64,000 nucleotides of DNA from Spongospora subterranea f. sp. subterranea (Eukaryota > Endomyxa: Phytomyxea > Phytomyxea > Plasmodiophorida): positions 1 to 64,000 of the forward strand of contig JAUGWO010000209.1 in the NCBI GenBank assembly GCA_049724395.1. The letters are read 5' to 3'. The translations under genes were made by a program, and so were the position numbers. Below are positions 11,601 through 22,162 of the stretch, piece by piece; the first letter of the stretch is position 1; each line of letters starts with the position of its first letter. The notes under the pieces were generated by a model. The model was not told where the DNA came from, did no database searches, and saw only the letters and a list, made by a program, of their open reading frames with translations.

Positions 11601-12292
11601 AGGATGGTGCTGCTGTGAGGAGTTGAATGCGCCATTCCTTTCTTGCCGTTCTTGTGAGCGTTCCAGCAGCTAATGCGATCTTGCGGGCTTCCGGTTGGTT
11701 GAGTAGCCACAGATCTAAGCTAAAGAGGTGGTCCTGTGGATCAATGGGTGGGCGTTCGCTTCCGGAAAAGGATGGCGGCTGGACCGGGCGAATAACGGGC
11801 GTCGGCAGCGCCGGCAGAGCGGTTGTCGTTATGGGAAAGGCTTTGATGTCTTTGGGAGGTTGGTGATCGGTATCGGCAGGCGGAAATGTTGGCGGGGCGG
11901 TGGCGTTTTGGAAAGCCTCTTCGAATCGGGCGGCAAGGCGTTCGCAAGTTTGTTGGATGGCGTGAAGCGAAGTGTGGATGCCAGTTATCTCATGATCCAT
12001 CTGCTCTTGCTGCAATGCGACGGCGGTGATGGATTGAGAACGGGTCTGGGGAGGCGGCGGCGTGTGGTCGACAACCATCGCAGGAAGTGACCTATATATA
12101 AAAAAAGTCAAAAAAAAGAAAACTGTAAGTGGCGGGGAAGCTATGGCAAGCAAAGGACAAGGAAGTAGAGTGAAGTTTACTTAATAATGTTGGAGCTTTA
12201 AATAGGGCATAAAAGAGTGTAACGAGAAGGACGGGACGTAGGCTAGGATAACCCGACCAGTCAAGAGGGCATAAAGGCAATTGCAGTGATGG
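8627..12292 (-). mobile_element. Ty3/gypsy chromovirus fossil D
   Basis: Read on the minus strand from 12292: LTR end, Gag (start near 12080), CCHC zinc knuckle CLYCRQPGHSIDKC (near 11130-11170), aspartic protease LLIDTGAEADFVS (near 10950-10990), RNase H tail (SGRQARWLETLADFKV, near 10090-10140), integrase with an HHCC zinc region and core (SMDFMVALP near 9590-9615; DEIISDRDPKF near 9400), and a C-terminal chromodomain-like segment (YYHVDHLLAHRRRRG near 8650-8700). The chromodomain marks it as a chromovirus. It is broken (several breaks), carries an inverted copy of its own 5' end in its middle, and is interrupted at its chromodomain end by copia C. Confidence 0.9.
10274..12288. repeat. Inverted repeat of about 350 bp: two opposite copies of the chromovirus 5' end
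   Basis: The plus strand of 10274-10620 matches the minus strand of 11940-12288 over about 345 bp with few differences. Both start CTGCAATTGCCTTTATGCCC and run through the LTR end, an untranslated stretch containing TATATATAGGTCACTTCCTG, and the first part of Gag. The two copies face each other across about 1.3 kb of Gag-protease sequence. This is either a second chromovirus copy inserted in opposite orientation and truncated, or an inverted duplication. Confidence 0.92.
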
Positions 12293-12339
12293 GAGAGAAC
12301 TGCAATTTGCTTAATAACGAGTGAGGTTAAGCAGGGCTT

Positions 12340-12605
12340 TTCAGCCCCCAAGTTCAAATGGTGCCGCACCGCAATGGGAGTCACAGCCTGCAAGTTGAGA
12401 GGGCGTGTTGAATACAACTTGCCTGCCTCAAGTACGGGCATTCTCCAAGGAAAGTGCGTACCCCCAGTCGGCGCAACCACGGCAAGAGCATGACATAAAG
12501 CTGGCTCTACGGACTTTACGCATTGGGCTATAAATAGCCATTTCCCAAGGTATCTACCTATATAAGCAATTACGCCACAATAATAAATTAATTTTGCTAT
12601 TGCAT
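12340..12605 (+). mobile_element. Copia B-family 3' end remnant (RNase H tail plus LTR)
   Basis: A short piece encoding the same RNase H tail as copia fossil B (KFKWCRTAMG) is followed by an LTR starting TGTTGAATACAACTTGCC at about 12410. It parallels 3150-3430 throughout. No other part of the element is present. It is wedged between the chromovirus LTR and the next gypsy fossil. Confidence 0.75.
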
Positions 12606-14640
12606 CTGTTTGAGCAACATCAACTTTCTACAGTGTCGATACACGATCTCACGTAGACGATCTTTGAATTCGTTCGTCAGTCCTTCGGCTATTGCACGAT
12701 CAACCATCATGTCCATTGATTGGTGTACCTCGCTTGTAGATGATTCGCCTATTCGAAGTTTGGTGGAGATGTCATAATCGGCGTCATCGTCGATCGTGGG
12801 TACTTCCACCTCCAGATGATTGCCAGATATATTTGCCAGACGTTCGATCAGCAGCGTATGTGGATCAATACGCAATGCGACACTTTCCCTACTCCGCCCG
12901 GCCGCTACAAGTAGCTTGGGTATCCACTGAAGGAACCTATTAGACCAACTGGATTCAGCAACATAACCTGTCCTAACGACCACACCGAATGGGACCTGCC
13001 CCCACCTGATTACATTGGCTATCCAGAGTTTCCGAGTTTACTGCAAGCAGCTCGCTCTCCCACATTCATTAGAGGCCTCGTGGTCAGACCTTCGTGCTCA
13101 ACATTCACTCTAAATGTACTTTTCCGTATTGGATGCAACCTTGAAGGTCTCCCAAAATTCCATCACTCACGGGGTTTCGAACTCATGCCTAACACTCACC
13201 CGGACATGCCTGCCACCAACAGGGACAGACAGGAACCAAGCTACCGATCAGAATGATATCGTCAGAGAGGTCCTGTTCAGTGATATAGCACTGGGGTCCC
13301 CGTAAAGTTCATGTTTTGCCGGTCGACGTTGTCAACGTCAAATCCATTTTGGCAGTGGCGACGATTGTAATTGGATTGTTCTTGGACGCTTGTTCCGCCC
13401 GAAGTGGTGGATCATGATATTTTGCGCTGACAACTTCAGTCTCAATTTTTCGTAGCATGCTGAGCGATAAAGTTGTACGAGAAGAACAATTGTCGAGATC
13501 GCATCGCCATGAGATATGTTTGCCGACGAGCACGGTTTGCCCCTCTGTATTACGTGATGAACAAAACGATTGATTGCGTTTGGCATGAAAACGCGACACA
13601 TCCGTCGTGATATTCTGTTGTTTTGTCTTTAGAAGATTTGCGAACGCCTCTTGCAATTGCGTGTGCGTGCTGGTTGGACAAACCTGGACCCAATGATTTC
13701 CTTGTAAACAAGGCAGCCGCCTTCCGGTGGTGCCCGGCCTTCATATTTCCTCCGAGTAGCGTCGGGAATCCTACGAGGGGCGTTAGCGACCTTATCGTTT
13801 TGGGGGACTATTGCAGTTGTGATCGGCTTCGAACTGCTGCTAGAATGAGCCGGCTTGTTGCTGGTTGGCATCGTCGGTTTCGACTCGATCGGTTTCAAAA
13901 AACTTGTGTGGTTGCTCCGCCTCTTTAAGAATCAGGTCGAAGAGGAGTCCTTCATCCTTATTCGCGGTGAAGAAACTCTGATCGTATTGGATTATTCTTT
14001 TGACCTCGGCACGTACTGCTTCGGGTCGGATCCCCTCGATAAGGTATTTGCGCTTCATTTTTATATTGTGTTTCTCAGCGTACGCCGTTTCGAGCGCGAA
14101 CTCTCTTATGAGTCGATCGAAGCAAGCGAACATATCAAGAACCCGCGATTCGATGTGTGTCGTTCGCAGGTTCATTACTATTTCCTTTTTGATCTTTTCT
14201 TCGAAGACCGCCTTATCGTTTATACTTGAGGTAGTCTGAAGGGACTGGAGATATATTAAAATATCAGAATCACAAAATTTGTATAAAATATCAGAATCAC
14301 AAAATTTGTCATAGGATTTTTTGAGTTTTAATTTACAGGCGGACCGAAGCTTCTCTTCATCGACACACTTATTGGGAGGATCTCTTCGTTGTGGAGATTC
14401 CTCTGATCGTTGATGATGCGATCATACGTCGCATTGTATCTCAGGAAACGTCGAACGTTCGCTGGGAACAGATCGGCCAGGAACGGCGCTTTTACTTGCG
14501 CGAATACGAGAGGTTGTGCCCTCCTGATCGCGTTCTGAATTGAACTATGTGGTGAAGATTGAACATAAGCATCAGAGATTTGATTATCATTCAAAAGTTC
14601 TTCGTTGTTGTCGCCGTTCATAGCTGTGATTTGTGACCTA
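12597..14640 (-). mobile_element. Ty3/gypsy-like fossil E: Gag, protease and linker
   Basis: On the minus strand: a Gag start near 14621, a Gag core including KYLIEGIRPEAVRAEV (near 14020-14070), a protease-like segment with an LDN(C/G)SSRTTLS motif (near 13470-13500), and a charged linker with the sequence EFKDRLREIVYRHC (near 12620-12670), like the region before reverse transcriptase in gypsy elements. Gag and protease match the plus-strand fossil at 16.7-19.2 kb, so the two are the same family. The element is broken (several breaks) and its pol is missing here. Confidence 0.7.
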
Positions 14641-15188
14641 GTTATGGGCGGGATTGTGGATCGAAATTGAAAATTGAAAACTCGGAACTCAGCTGAACTG
14701 TCAATCGGACACGTTCAAGCTTTGTGCTTCACGACGTCTGTACGCAAGAGTCGACACTTGCGGTTGACTTACAGTCGTGTGATGACCAAACTATAGTTCA
14801 AAGAATCTCTGAATTTATTATACGATCGCCCAGCTGTACGCCCGATTTACCCGGCAGGTACCACACAAATACAGAGTAATTACGGGTTATCTCAGTCCAC
14901 GCTTTAAGTTTGATTGTGCTCAAGATAGACAATAAACGTCTCTCCCCTATAACTCTCTGCATCATCTATCTTCTGTGCCTTCTCATCGACAAACCAATAC
15001 CATTCATGAAGACCGAAGGACCATGCTTCCCAATTTCACAGAAACCTGAGTAATTACGGTTTATCTCAGTCCACGCTTTGGTTTGATTGTGCTTCATATC
15101 AAAATGGTAAGAGGCCTGGCAAGTTGACATTGGAACTCGTTGATTTCATATAGTCGGTGGATTCCTCTTCAATGACGACCAATGGGAT
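14641..15188. other. Non-coding stretch, possible LTR of gypsy fossil E, with a 47-bp direct repeat
   Basis: About 550 bp without a gene. A segment starting GAGTAATTACGG and running through TTATCTCAGTCCACGCTTT and TTTGATTGTGCT occurs at 14874-14920 and again at 15048-15094, 174 bp apart. The position just upstream of the minus-strand Gag suits an LTR or LTR fragments. A 25-26-bp tandem duplication (AATATCAGAATCACAAAATT) lies nearby at 14256-14307. Confidence 0.45.
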
Positions 15189-15241
15189 TTGACTCTGGGA
15201 CCAAAATTCATCATCATTGTCGAATTGTCATCATCATCATT

Positions 15242-15581
15242 GTTCGCGTCGACGGTTGCGATCGTCATCATCATTGGTCGTATCGGCGATTGTGATCGCC
15301 ATCATCTTTGTTGGTATCGGCGATTGTCATCGTCATCATCATTGATCGTATCGGCGATTGTCACCGTCATCCTCATTGTTCGTATCGGCGATTGTCATTG
15401 TGATCGTCATTGTTCGTATCGGCGATTGTCATCGTCATCATCATTGTTCGTATCGGCGTTTGTCATTGTGATCGTCATTGTTCGTATCGGCGATTGTCAT
15501 TGTGATCGTCATTGTTCGTATCGGCGATTGTCATCGTCATCATCATTGTTCGTATCGGCGATTGTCATCAACATCATTATT
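15242..15581. repeat. 34-bp x 10 tandem array
   Basis: Ten contiguous units of exactly 34 bp, consensus beginning GTTCGTATCGGCGATTGTCA and followed by TCGTCATCATCATT. Internal ATC/GTC triplet runs vary between two subtypes (CATCGTCATCATCATT and CATTGTGATCGTCATT) that alternate irregularly. There are no unique spacers, so it is not CRISPR. The array ends 7 bp before the ATG of the small gene at 15589. Confidence 0.97.
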
Positions 15582-15588
15582 GCTGAAG

Positions 15589-15954
15589 ATGAATATGAAC
15601 GAATCGATACAGACCGTTGAAATGCTGGAAGCCCCGTCAATGGACAGCTTTAAGATTGAATCTGAGAACTGCAAGCTATCAGAGTTAGAGGCATATTTAG
15701 AAAGTCAGTACTCCACAATCAACACGAATTTGATTGGAAAACGGGGCAAACAATCGTCAAAGCGGTTTCGGATAATAAAGCCAATAAAATGGGCCAAAAC
15801 ACGAATCCAATCAAGTGCACCGGAGATACAATCTGATAAAGATGAGCATGAGCCTTCCTGTTTTAAAGACTTACGCTCATGTGCCGATGCCATTCGTAAA
15901 GGATGGAGGGCCAGGGAAAGGCCATCCCGACGTTTTTATTCACCGATCGCATAA
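15589..15954 (+). CDS. Small basic hypothetical protein (121 aa)
   Basis: I do not recognise this protein. The reading frame starts at an ATG 7 bp beyond the 34-bp array. The frame is also open through the array, but that part reads as simple repeat, so I place the start here. The product is charged and basic: an acidic start, a K/R-rich centre (KRGKQSSKRFRIIKPIKWAK, residues about 45-65), and an R-rich end (KGWRARERPSRR). There is no signal peptide or membrane segment. An AATAAA lies at 16022, 68 bp beyond the stop, as expected for a polyadenylation signal. It faces the minus-strand gene ending at 16042 in a convergent pair between two gypsy fossils. It could be a real small nuclear-type gene or a chance frame. 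Confidence 0.4.
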   Translation: MNMNESIQTVEMLEAPSMDSFKIESENCKLSELEAYLESQYSTINTNLIGKRGKQSSKRFRIIKPIKWAKTRIQSSAPEIQSDKDEHEPSCFKDLRSCADAIRKGWRARERPSRRFYSPIA

Positions 15955-16041
15955 ACTCAACAACGACAGTTGAGATCATATCCGAAAGGCACGCCCCCTT
16001 TCATCACAGATTGCTGTTATAATAAATCAGATTAGATAGGT

Positions 16042-16547
16042 TTACGGCTCGTCATTCGGGAAAGACGGGGCCTGTGATCGAAATCTGAGATTTTCGATTT
16101 TGAAACAACTGATCCGTTTTAGATTACACCTAACTAATTCGGTCTGATCCTCAACTGAACAGAACTTTTTGACTGTCCCTTTTCCAAACCTGATAGTACA
16201 GTAATGCAGCTCACTCGTGTTTGTCCTAAACTCTTGAAAGTCCATTGGACTCTGTTCCTCCTTCAAGATAGTCACCAATCGCTGGGAGTGTTCCAAATGT
16301 GAGGATTTTCCAGGTTTACCTTGCTCCAAACAGTTCTTTCGCTATCGTTCATCTGTCTTGACATTGATTGAAGGAAGTGAAAACATCGGTTGGAAGGAAT
16401 GGCATAATGTGACCCGGTTATGTGTTTGATTACTTGTAATAGGGTTGTGCCGTCATCTGATTGATGGCGACAATTATCCATTACAGGTAAATAACGGCCC
16501 TCTGTGCTCTCCGTCCTCTTACGACAGCGCGTATGTCCCCTCTTCAA
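16042..16547 (-). CDS. Hypothetical two-exon gene, C-terminal part
   Basis: Two minus-strand segments join through a clean intron of about 61 nt: GTAAACC just after ...ERTVWSK (near 16322) to TTGAAG before EEQSPMDFQEF (near 16260). The combined product ends ...RFRSQAPSFPNDEP. It is rich in Cys, His and charged residues (for example HYCTIRFGKGTVKKFCS) and has no motif I recognise. The upstream frame extends to a Met near 16547, but earlier exons may exist in the area now partly occupied by gypsy sequence. It converges with the small gene at 15589-15954 with less than 100 bp between the stops. Confidence 0.4.
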
Positions 16548-16739
16548 TAAATCATTCTTACAAGCTCTTAAGAAGTCTCGTAAACCTTATTTTACACCTG
16601 TTCACCTATACCACTGGCTTTACTTGCTAAAGGCATTACAAAACGTTTTTACTGGTAACCAACAGCTCGGTAGCTTTCTACAGACGTTTGAGGCCACATT
16701 GATCCTCAAGTAGCGGATTCTCATTCGAACAGCACTGCA

Positions 16740-19235
16740 AATGGTACTGAAACTCTTACCCTCAGTCAACTTGCTGTATCTGGCAGATCGCCAGTATTGT
16801 TTCCTGTTGAAGCCACCAAACACAGAAATGTTTGATCCCCAATCAATCGATCCGCTTATGAGTCACTTGTCGCAGAAAGACCTCAGATATATGGCGAATC
16901 AATCACTGCTGTTTCCATCAAAAAGCAGAATTGATCCCATTCGCCTAAAAACATTTTAATTTGGAAAATCGCTCGAGGAGGTGACCAATCCGGATATCAC
17001 TACTCATGTGAAGGAAATCCTGAAAGCCACATCCGTGTCTGGAGGCGTTGATATTGACCGACGAATCCAGTCAGAAGTCGTAATAGACATGCGACTAAAA
17101 GATCCTCAAGATCGCATTTTCGACCTTTTTCTCCAGGAAGGACCTTGGGATCGCTGATTTGTTCGCTGACGAGAAGCCATCAAAAAGAAATCAAATATCT
17201 GATCAACGGCATTCGACCGAATAATTCGAACATAATGGTCGAACACGCACTCGAGTTTGCTTCTGAATCACAAGCTGCTCGAAAAGACGAAGCTTCATTC
17301 TACAAATTAGTTCTTTTAAAGGCGAAGTCACATCAAGAAGTCCATTCCATCCAAATGGGAACACAAAGTCGTAAACCATATCCCACCACAGCTACAGGAT
17401 CAACCAAATCTTAATTTCCATCACAACCAAGTACAGGTACATCTGCAAAACAATTTCAAGAATCCGGTACCTCTTTCGATGGGCGAACCACTAAAGGCGT
17501 CTTATACCGAAAACAGTCTTGGTAATTTTTTGTCGCGTCCACCCCACTATAAACGGTTATCTAGTATACAATGGAATACATTGGATACAAGTTTGTGACA
17601 CAGCGACGTCCGAACAAGTGAAAGCTGACTATGACAACTTGATATGGATTCCAGGAGAATCCCATTTGAAGCACTATATAACATCTCAGAGAAACTTCGA
17701 GGAGAACGACCAAGTCACATTAAACAAGATCTCATTTCCAATTAAACTAGACAACGGCGCGTCAAAGACGACGTTATCAGCAAAAATGGTGTCTTTGGAT
17801 ATCGGCGATAACGCCTGTGATGATACGAAATGTCGATCCTCCTCTGATTTGCAAACCTGCTACCATAAGTCATTCGACGACGATGTTTAAAACCGCTTTA
17901 TCTCGATCTTACTCTTTTTACATTGCGGGCAGAAACCGTAAATTTTCGAAATATTGAATGCTATGTCACTGACGAGGACATGGAAACCGTTTTAATGGGT
18001 AAACCTGAACTTTTCAAGTTAGGAATTGATCCCGAAACGACTCTAAGTAGCCAACTTTTCGAGGCGCCGAATAATCGTCGTGATGTTGAGGAAACATCCA
18101 GCACCACAGCAACTGAGGCGTCTAAACTCCAACTTCATCGTTTCGTAGTCCAAGATGATCCAGGTGATGCGGATGCATTCAAGGAATACTGGCAGTTCCC
18201 ACTTCATCCAGATTCTCATGAATTCTGTTTCTTTATGACTCATGAGGTAGTATTTACTCCTAGGCAAAAATATTCAGGGCATAATTGACTCCTTCTTCGG
18301 CATTCAAGCTGGAATGCAAGAAGCACCCGGTGACCCCATTTATACAATAGTTCTCCTCTGGTAGATGACATCTTAGGTTATGGGAAGCAATCCGTCCATT
18401 TAGCAAATCTCGAACGCACTGTATCGCGTTCGAACTACAAATCAAAGATAATTCGCAAAAGTGCGAATTGAAGGATGTCACATGGACAGGAAGAGTAATT
18501 TCAGCGAAAGATATCATTTTTGATACTCAGCGTATTAGCCCTCTCCGTAATATGTTAATCCCGATCAACGCAGCTGATTGCAACAATTTCTCTGCGCCCT
18601 AAATTGGATGAGACACAGAATCCCGAAATTCATAGAACTGATCGACCCGCTTTAAGCGTTGTTGCTGTTATGCCAAAGAAGATTCGGCAGCTCTAAATAA
18701 CACCACTACGGAAAAGAATTTATCCGATTAGCGATGGACTTGTGAGCGTGAGATTGCTTTTGATCGTCTTAAACAGATTATCGAAAAAAGTATTGTCACG
18801 TTAGCTCATCCCAAGAACGATAAAGAAATCTGTCTTTTTCCGGACTCATCCGACAACTTCTGGTCAGTTGTTTTGACACAAGTTGCGCCCGAAGATCTTT
18901 GTTAACTAAGGAGTGAACAAGGTCATGAGCCTTATTGTTTTCTCAACGGAAATTTCGCCGCTAACGCTTTGCGTTAGCCGATCATTGAAAAGGAAGCTCC
19001 ATTGTAGAAGGTTGTCAATTACTAAAGCATTTTTCTGCTACGCGACAAACCCTTTTGCATTTTCACTGATCAGATAAAGTTAGTTTACATTTTTGATCCA
19101 ACGTCGAGAGTCGCCGAGAGAAAGCATAATACTGCTGACCGCCTAGCACGTTGGGAACTACAACTAAGAACTTTTAACTTCGTCATCGAGCATATAATAT
19201 GGTTAGCGATTTACGTATTCAAATAGATATTGTAG
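16740..19235 (+). mobile_element. Ty3/gypsy-like fossil F: Gag, protease, reverse transcriptase, RNase H
   Basis: On the plus strand: Gag core with KYLINGIRPNNSN (near 17180-17225), matching fossil E; protease-like LDNGASKTTLS (near 17748-17785); reverse transcriptase with EYWQFPLHPDSHEFCF (near 18185-18230) and a DDILGYG active-site block (near 18365-18390); and RNase H-like sequence to about 19200. It is heavily decayed (many breaks), so older than copia C. It is the same family as fossil E but in opposite orientation. Confidence 0.8.
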
Positions 19236-19238
19236 AGT

Positions 19239-20817
19239 TTATTGGAAATACGATCGCCATGTGATAGGCATTCTATCAACAGGATCTATATCCATAGGAT
19301 TAAGGCCAATTAGTGCACAATATATCGAATGATATGTCTGGTAAAATGATCGAGTGGACTTGATCCAGGACCCTTTTGATTTAAGCGACCTTTCCTTCTG
19401 TAATAAATACGCAACTCCTCGTTGAACATGGACATCAGATTCATCGGCACCCATTATTCGTAAACATTGGATGTATTCGCCAATAATCTCAGGATCGCCT
19501 AGTCGTATAACAACTGGAATATTGCTGATGATAAAGGTAATCTCTGGGGCGAATAGTATCGAGTCTAAGCGATACTCACCCCAATTACTCATTACGAATA
19601 ACAAATGTGTGATGAAATACGATTGCGCCTTGAAACTTGCCAGACCTATCTGTTCTAGAGATTTGTATGGGCGAATAGAGGACATATGAACAAGGACCTG
19701 CTCCACCGAACAGGATTTATCGGAACAGGCTAAATCCAGACCCAGGTTCCGGAATAGACCAGCCCAAACAAGGGCAAAGAAAAGAGATTGGTAATCGAGG
19801 GCGGTTTGAGATGGTCGGCGACAGGAAACGCAGTTTGAGGCAGAAATAGGATTCTTTCGTAGACAGGCAGGGCATATCCCTGGAGCTAGCATTAATGGGG
19901 TTGGTGAGAGTGGGCAGAATGCCAGCAATTGAGATAAGCGGCAAAACCTGAGAGATTCCCTGATATGAGCGCGGTGTTGCTCCAGAACATGTGGCCGGCT
20001 CGAATCCAGGAAGAGCTTGGCGTGAACGGCCTCAGCGAAACAGAGGATGTGATTATGGCGATGGGAAGAGGATATTGAGAGCAGATCAGGATAATGCTGA
20101 TCCCATTGTGACATTATTTCTTTCATGTGCGAAGAAGCCAGAGATCTGATATCAGGATCGGATACTCGCTCGGCAATAAACCGAAATAAGAACAAAGCGT
20201 CACCGCCATGTTTAGCGAATTGACCATGATATTTGGGAGGAAGGTGACGTGAGTAGTGCCAAAAAGGCGTCCAGACCGCGTTTTGATGCAGATATAATGC
20301 AGGATTTAATTGATTCCATTGATGACGCATTGAAAGCAATAGGGCGCTTATTAGGATTGATAGCGAGGTTTTGTGAGGTGCAATTGCTACAGAATGAGAT
20401 ATAGGATGAGGGTTTATCACAATCACGACAATGTGATAGTGATGAAAGAAGATCGGTGATATACAGTGAAGGCGATGAGTTGATCTGTGCCTGAATATTG
20501 GTAATGGATATAGGATGGATTGCGGCGAGAGCGGATCTATGGAATGAGGATAAGGTGTTGCCGTCCTGGCCCATAACCAGCAGGTACTCAACCAGGCTAG
20601 GCAGGAGCGAATCATGATGTTCAGGTGGAGATGGCGATGGAGGGCAGGTAATAACCTGTCCAACAGACGGAGGACTCTTCAATTTGACCAACGCATTGCT
20701 ATTTTCACATAATTTAACTCTATCTCTTCTTGACTTGACCCTGGCTGTAAAAAAATCATCGATTCTTGATTGAGTAGCAAAAGATTTAGCAGATGATCGA
20801 GTGAGAGGTTTAACCAT
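19239..20817 (-). CDS. PIP-box and RanBP2-type zinc-finger protein of unknown function
   Basis: From ATG 20817 the product begins with a perfect PCNA-interacting box, QSRIDDFF (residues about 16-23; pattern Q-x-x-hydrophobic-x-x-aromatic-aromatic), followed by basic residues. Near residues 129-142 lies a C-x2-C-x10-C-x2-C zinc-ribbon-like motif (CRDCDKP...FCSNC). Further on, near 19815-19865, CPACLRKNPISASNCVSC fits the RanBP2 zinc-finger spacing C-x2-C-x3-N-x6-C-x2-C, although the usual Trp is replaced by Gly. The C-terminal 150 residues are helical and lack membrane segments. The frame shifts once around 20210-20290, either through a small intron or a one-base indel (SWSIR appears to continue as KHGGDALFLFRF). 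A nuclear, DNA replication or repair role is inferred from the PIP box only. Confidence 0.65.
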
Positions 20818-20913
20818 ATTATTGTGTGGACAGTAATGGGGTGGATTCCCTTTAGCCTATGGCCTATGGAGATCCCTGGTGTAGATGGCGATGCCCCGGC
20901 AGGAATCCCTTCT

Positions 20914-21177
20914 TAATCAGGTCTGGTATCCCTCTCCTGCTCCCCGTAATCAGGTCTGGTATCCTCTCCTGCGCCCCTTAATCCGGTCTGTTATCCCTCT
21001 CCTGCTCTCCTTAATCAGTTCAGTTATCCCTCTCCTGCTCCCCTGTATATATATATATATATATCCCCCACTTCCCCATCAATCTCTCCCCCTTCCTCCC
21101 TATCGCTTCTCTCTCCTACACCGCTCCTCCTAGTCGCGCGCCAAATGCTCATCCTAGTCGCGCGCCAAATGCTCATC
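20914..21177. repeat. Minisatellite (4 x 32-33 bp), (TA)n and 24-bp x 2 repeat
   Basis: Four units of consensus TAATCAGGTCTGGTATCCCT plus CTCCTGCTCCCC span 20914-21044. A TA run follows at 21046-21064. A 24-bp unit, TCCTAGTCGCGCGCCAAATG plus CTCA, is duplicated at 21128-21151 and 21152-21175. The block lies on the promoter side of the minus-strand PIP-box gene, whose ATG is at 20817. Confidence 0.92.
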
Positions 21178-21318
21178 CTCTCTCACTCTTGGCCCAATCG
21201 TCCTGTTGTCCCTTTAAACTCTGTGAACCCGCACTGGCATACAGTCATCCATGGATACATTACCTTCTCTCCACCTCAGAAACTCGGGCAGGACACGAAC
21301 AGCAACGACTTCGTTGTC

Positions 21319-21374
21319 AACTCGAGGAATTTGATATTCCATCGTTTACGTGCGAATATCAAATTCCTCGAGTT
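21319..21374. repeat. Perfect 21-bp inverted repeat (hairpin) with 14-nt loop
   Basis: The arm AACTCGAGGAATTTGATATTC (21319-21339; given here as one 21-base arm, with its core CTCGAGGAATTTGATATTC at 21321-21339) is exactly complementary to 21354-21374. The loop is CATCGTTTACGTGC. There are no mismatches in 21 bp, and pairing stops at the next base. It could form a stable stem in RNA or a cruciform in DNA. Confidence 0.97.
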
Positions 21375-21539
21375 TCGCTGTTTACATTATAGAGCGAGCA
21401 AATTACGACCGACTTCTTGTCGGGGCACTGCAGAAACTTCTGCTGCCGGCATTACAGCCAAAGTCTGGGCGAATCTGTGGCCGCTGATGGGTTTTCCGAC
21501 GGAAGGGTCGAAGTAATGAGTGTGGCTTATGTATACCGT

Positions 21540-21895
21540 TGGGTAGCTTATATGATTGTCGGTCTCAACAGATGAAGCGAATAGTCGATCGTCTCGCTGT
21601 TGAAGACCGCTCCAAACCAGCTCAACAAATCCGGACAGAGTCCAACATACTCATATCTGCAAGTTATCCAACGTATCAAGTGCAAATTATGACAAAGTCT
21701 GCGGTTATCGACAGACTCCAATTTACAAGGACCGGTGGGAGCTCTGCTGACAACTTTCCGATCCATCGAGGATCCTGAACTTTCGCTGACGACTGACCGT
21801 CTCGATTCATTTTTAGGGTTTTTAAGCCCGTTTTTGGAAAATCTGCACTCCACTGAGTCTGTGGAGGGGGTCATCCAGCACTTTACAAAATATTA
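21540..21895 (+). pseudogene. Possible exon or gene remnant, unidentified
   Basis: In one plus-strand frame the stretch reads as protein-like sequence ending near 21895, with segments such as GPVGALLTTFRSIEDPELSL and DSFLGFLSPFLENLHSTESV. It is leucine-rich and helical in character, reminiscent of HEAT/armadillo-like helices, but no family is recognised. Other coding-like fragments upstream (21190-21520) lie in different frames and cannot be joined with confidence. It may be an exon of a gene whose other parts are lost or chance coding potential. Confidence 0.25.
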
Positions 21896-22162
21896 AGGCG
21901 TCGCGAAGTCTCTCTGTTTATTGACGCGACATATTGGATGGTACCAAAATCGTTTTCGCAATTCGGATTATGATTCCTTTATTCCAGTCTTTTAAATACT
22001 GATGACTAGCAAATCGCAATCCTTTTATCGATTTGCACTTGGGCTCATGATTCGCGAGCAGCTTAATCAGTGTATGTTAGCTTATACTCTGCATTAATGC
22101 TCACTTAAATGTATTTTGCCATTGCGACTTCGAAATGGCGTTAGTAAACGGAATTAAAGGTT

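Noticed and set aside
15242-15581. CRISPR array
   Set aside because: The 34-bp units are directly adjacent with no unique spacers, and the host is eukaryotic.
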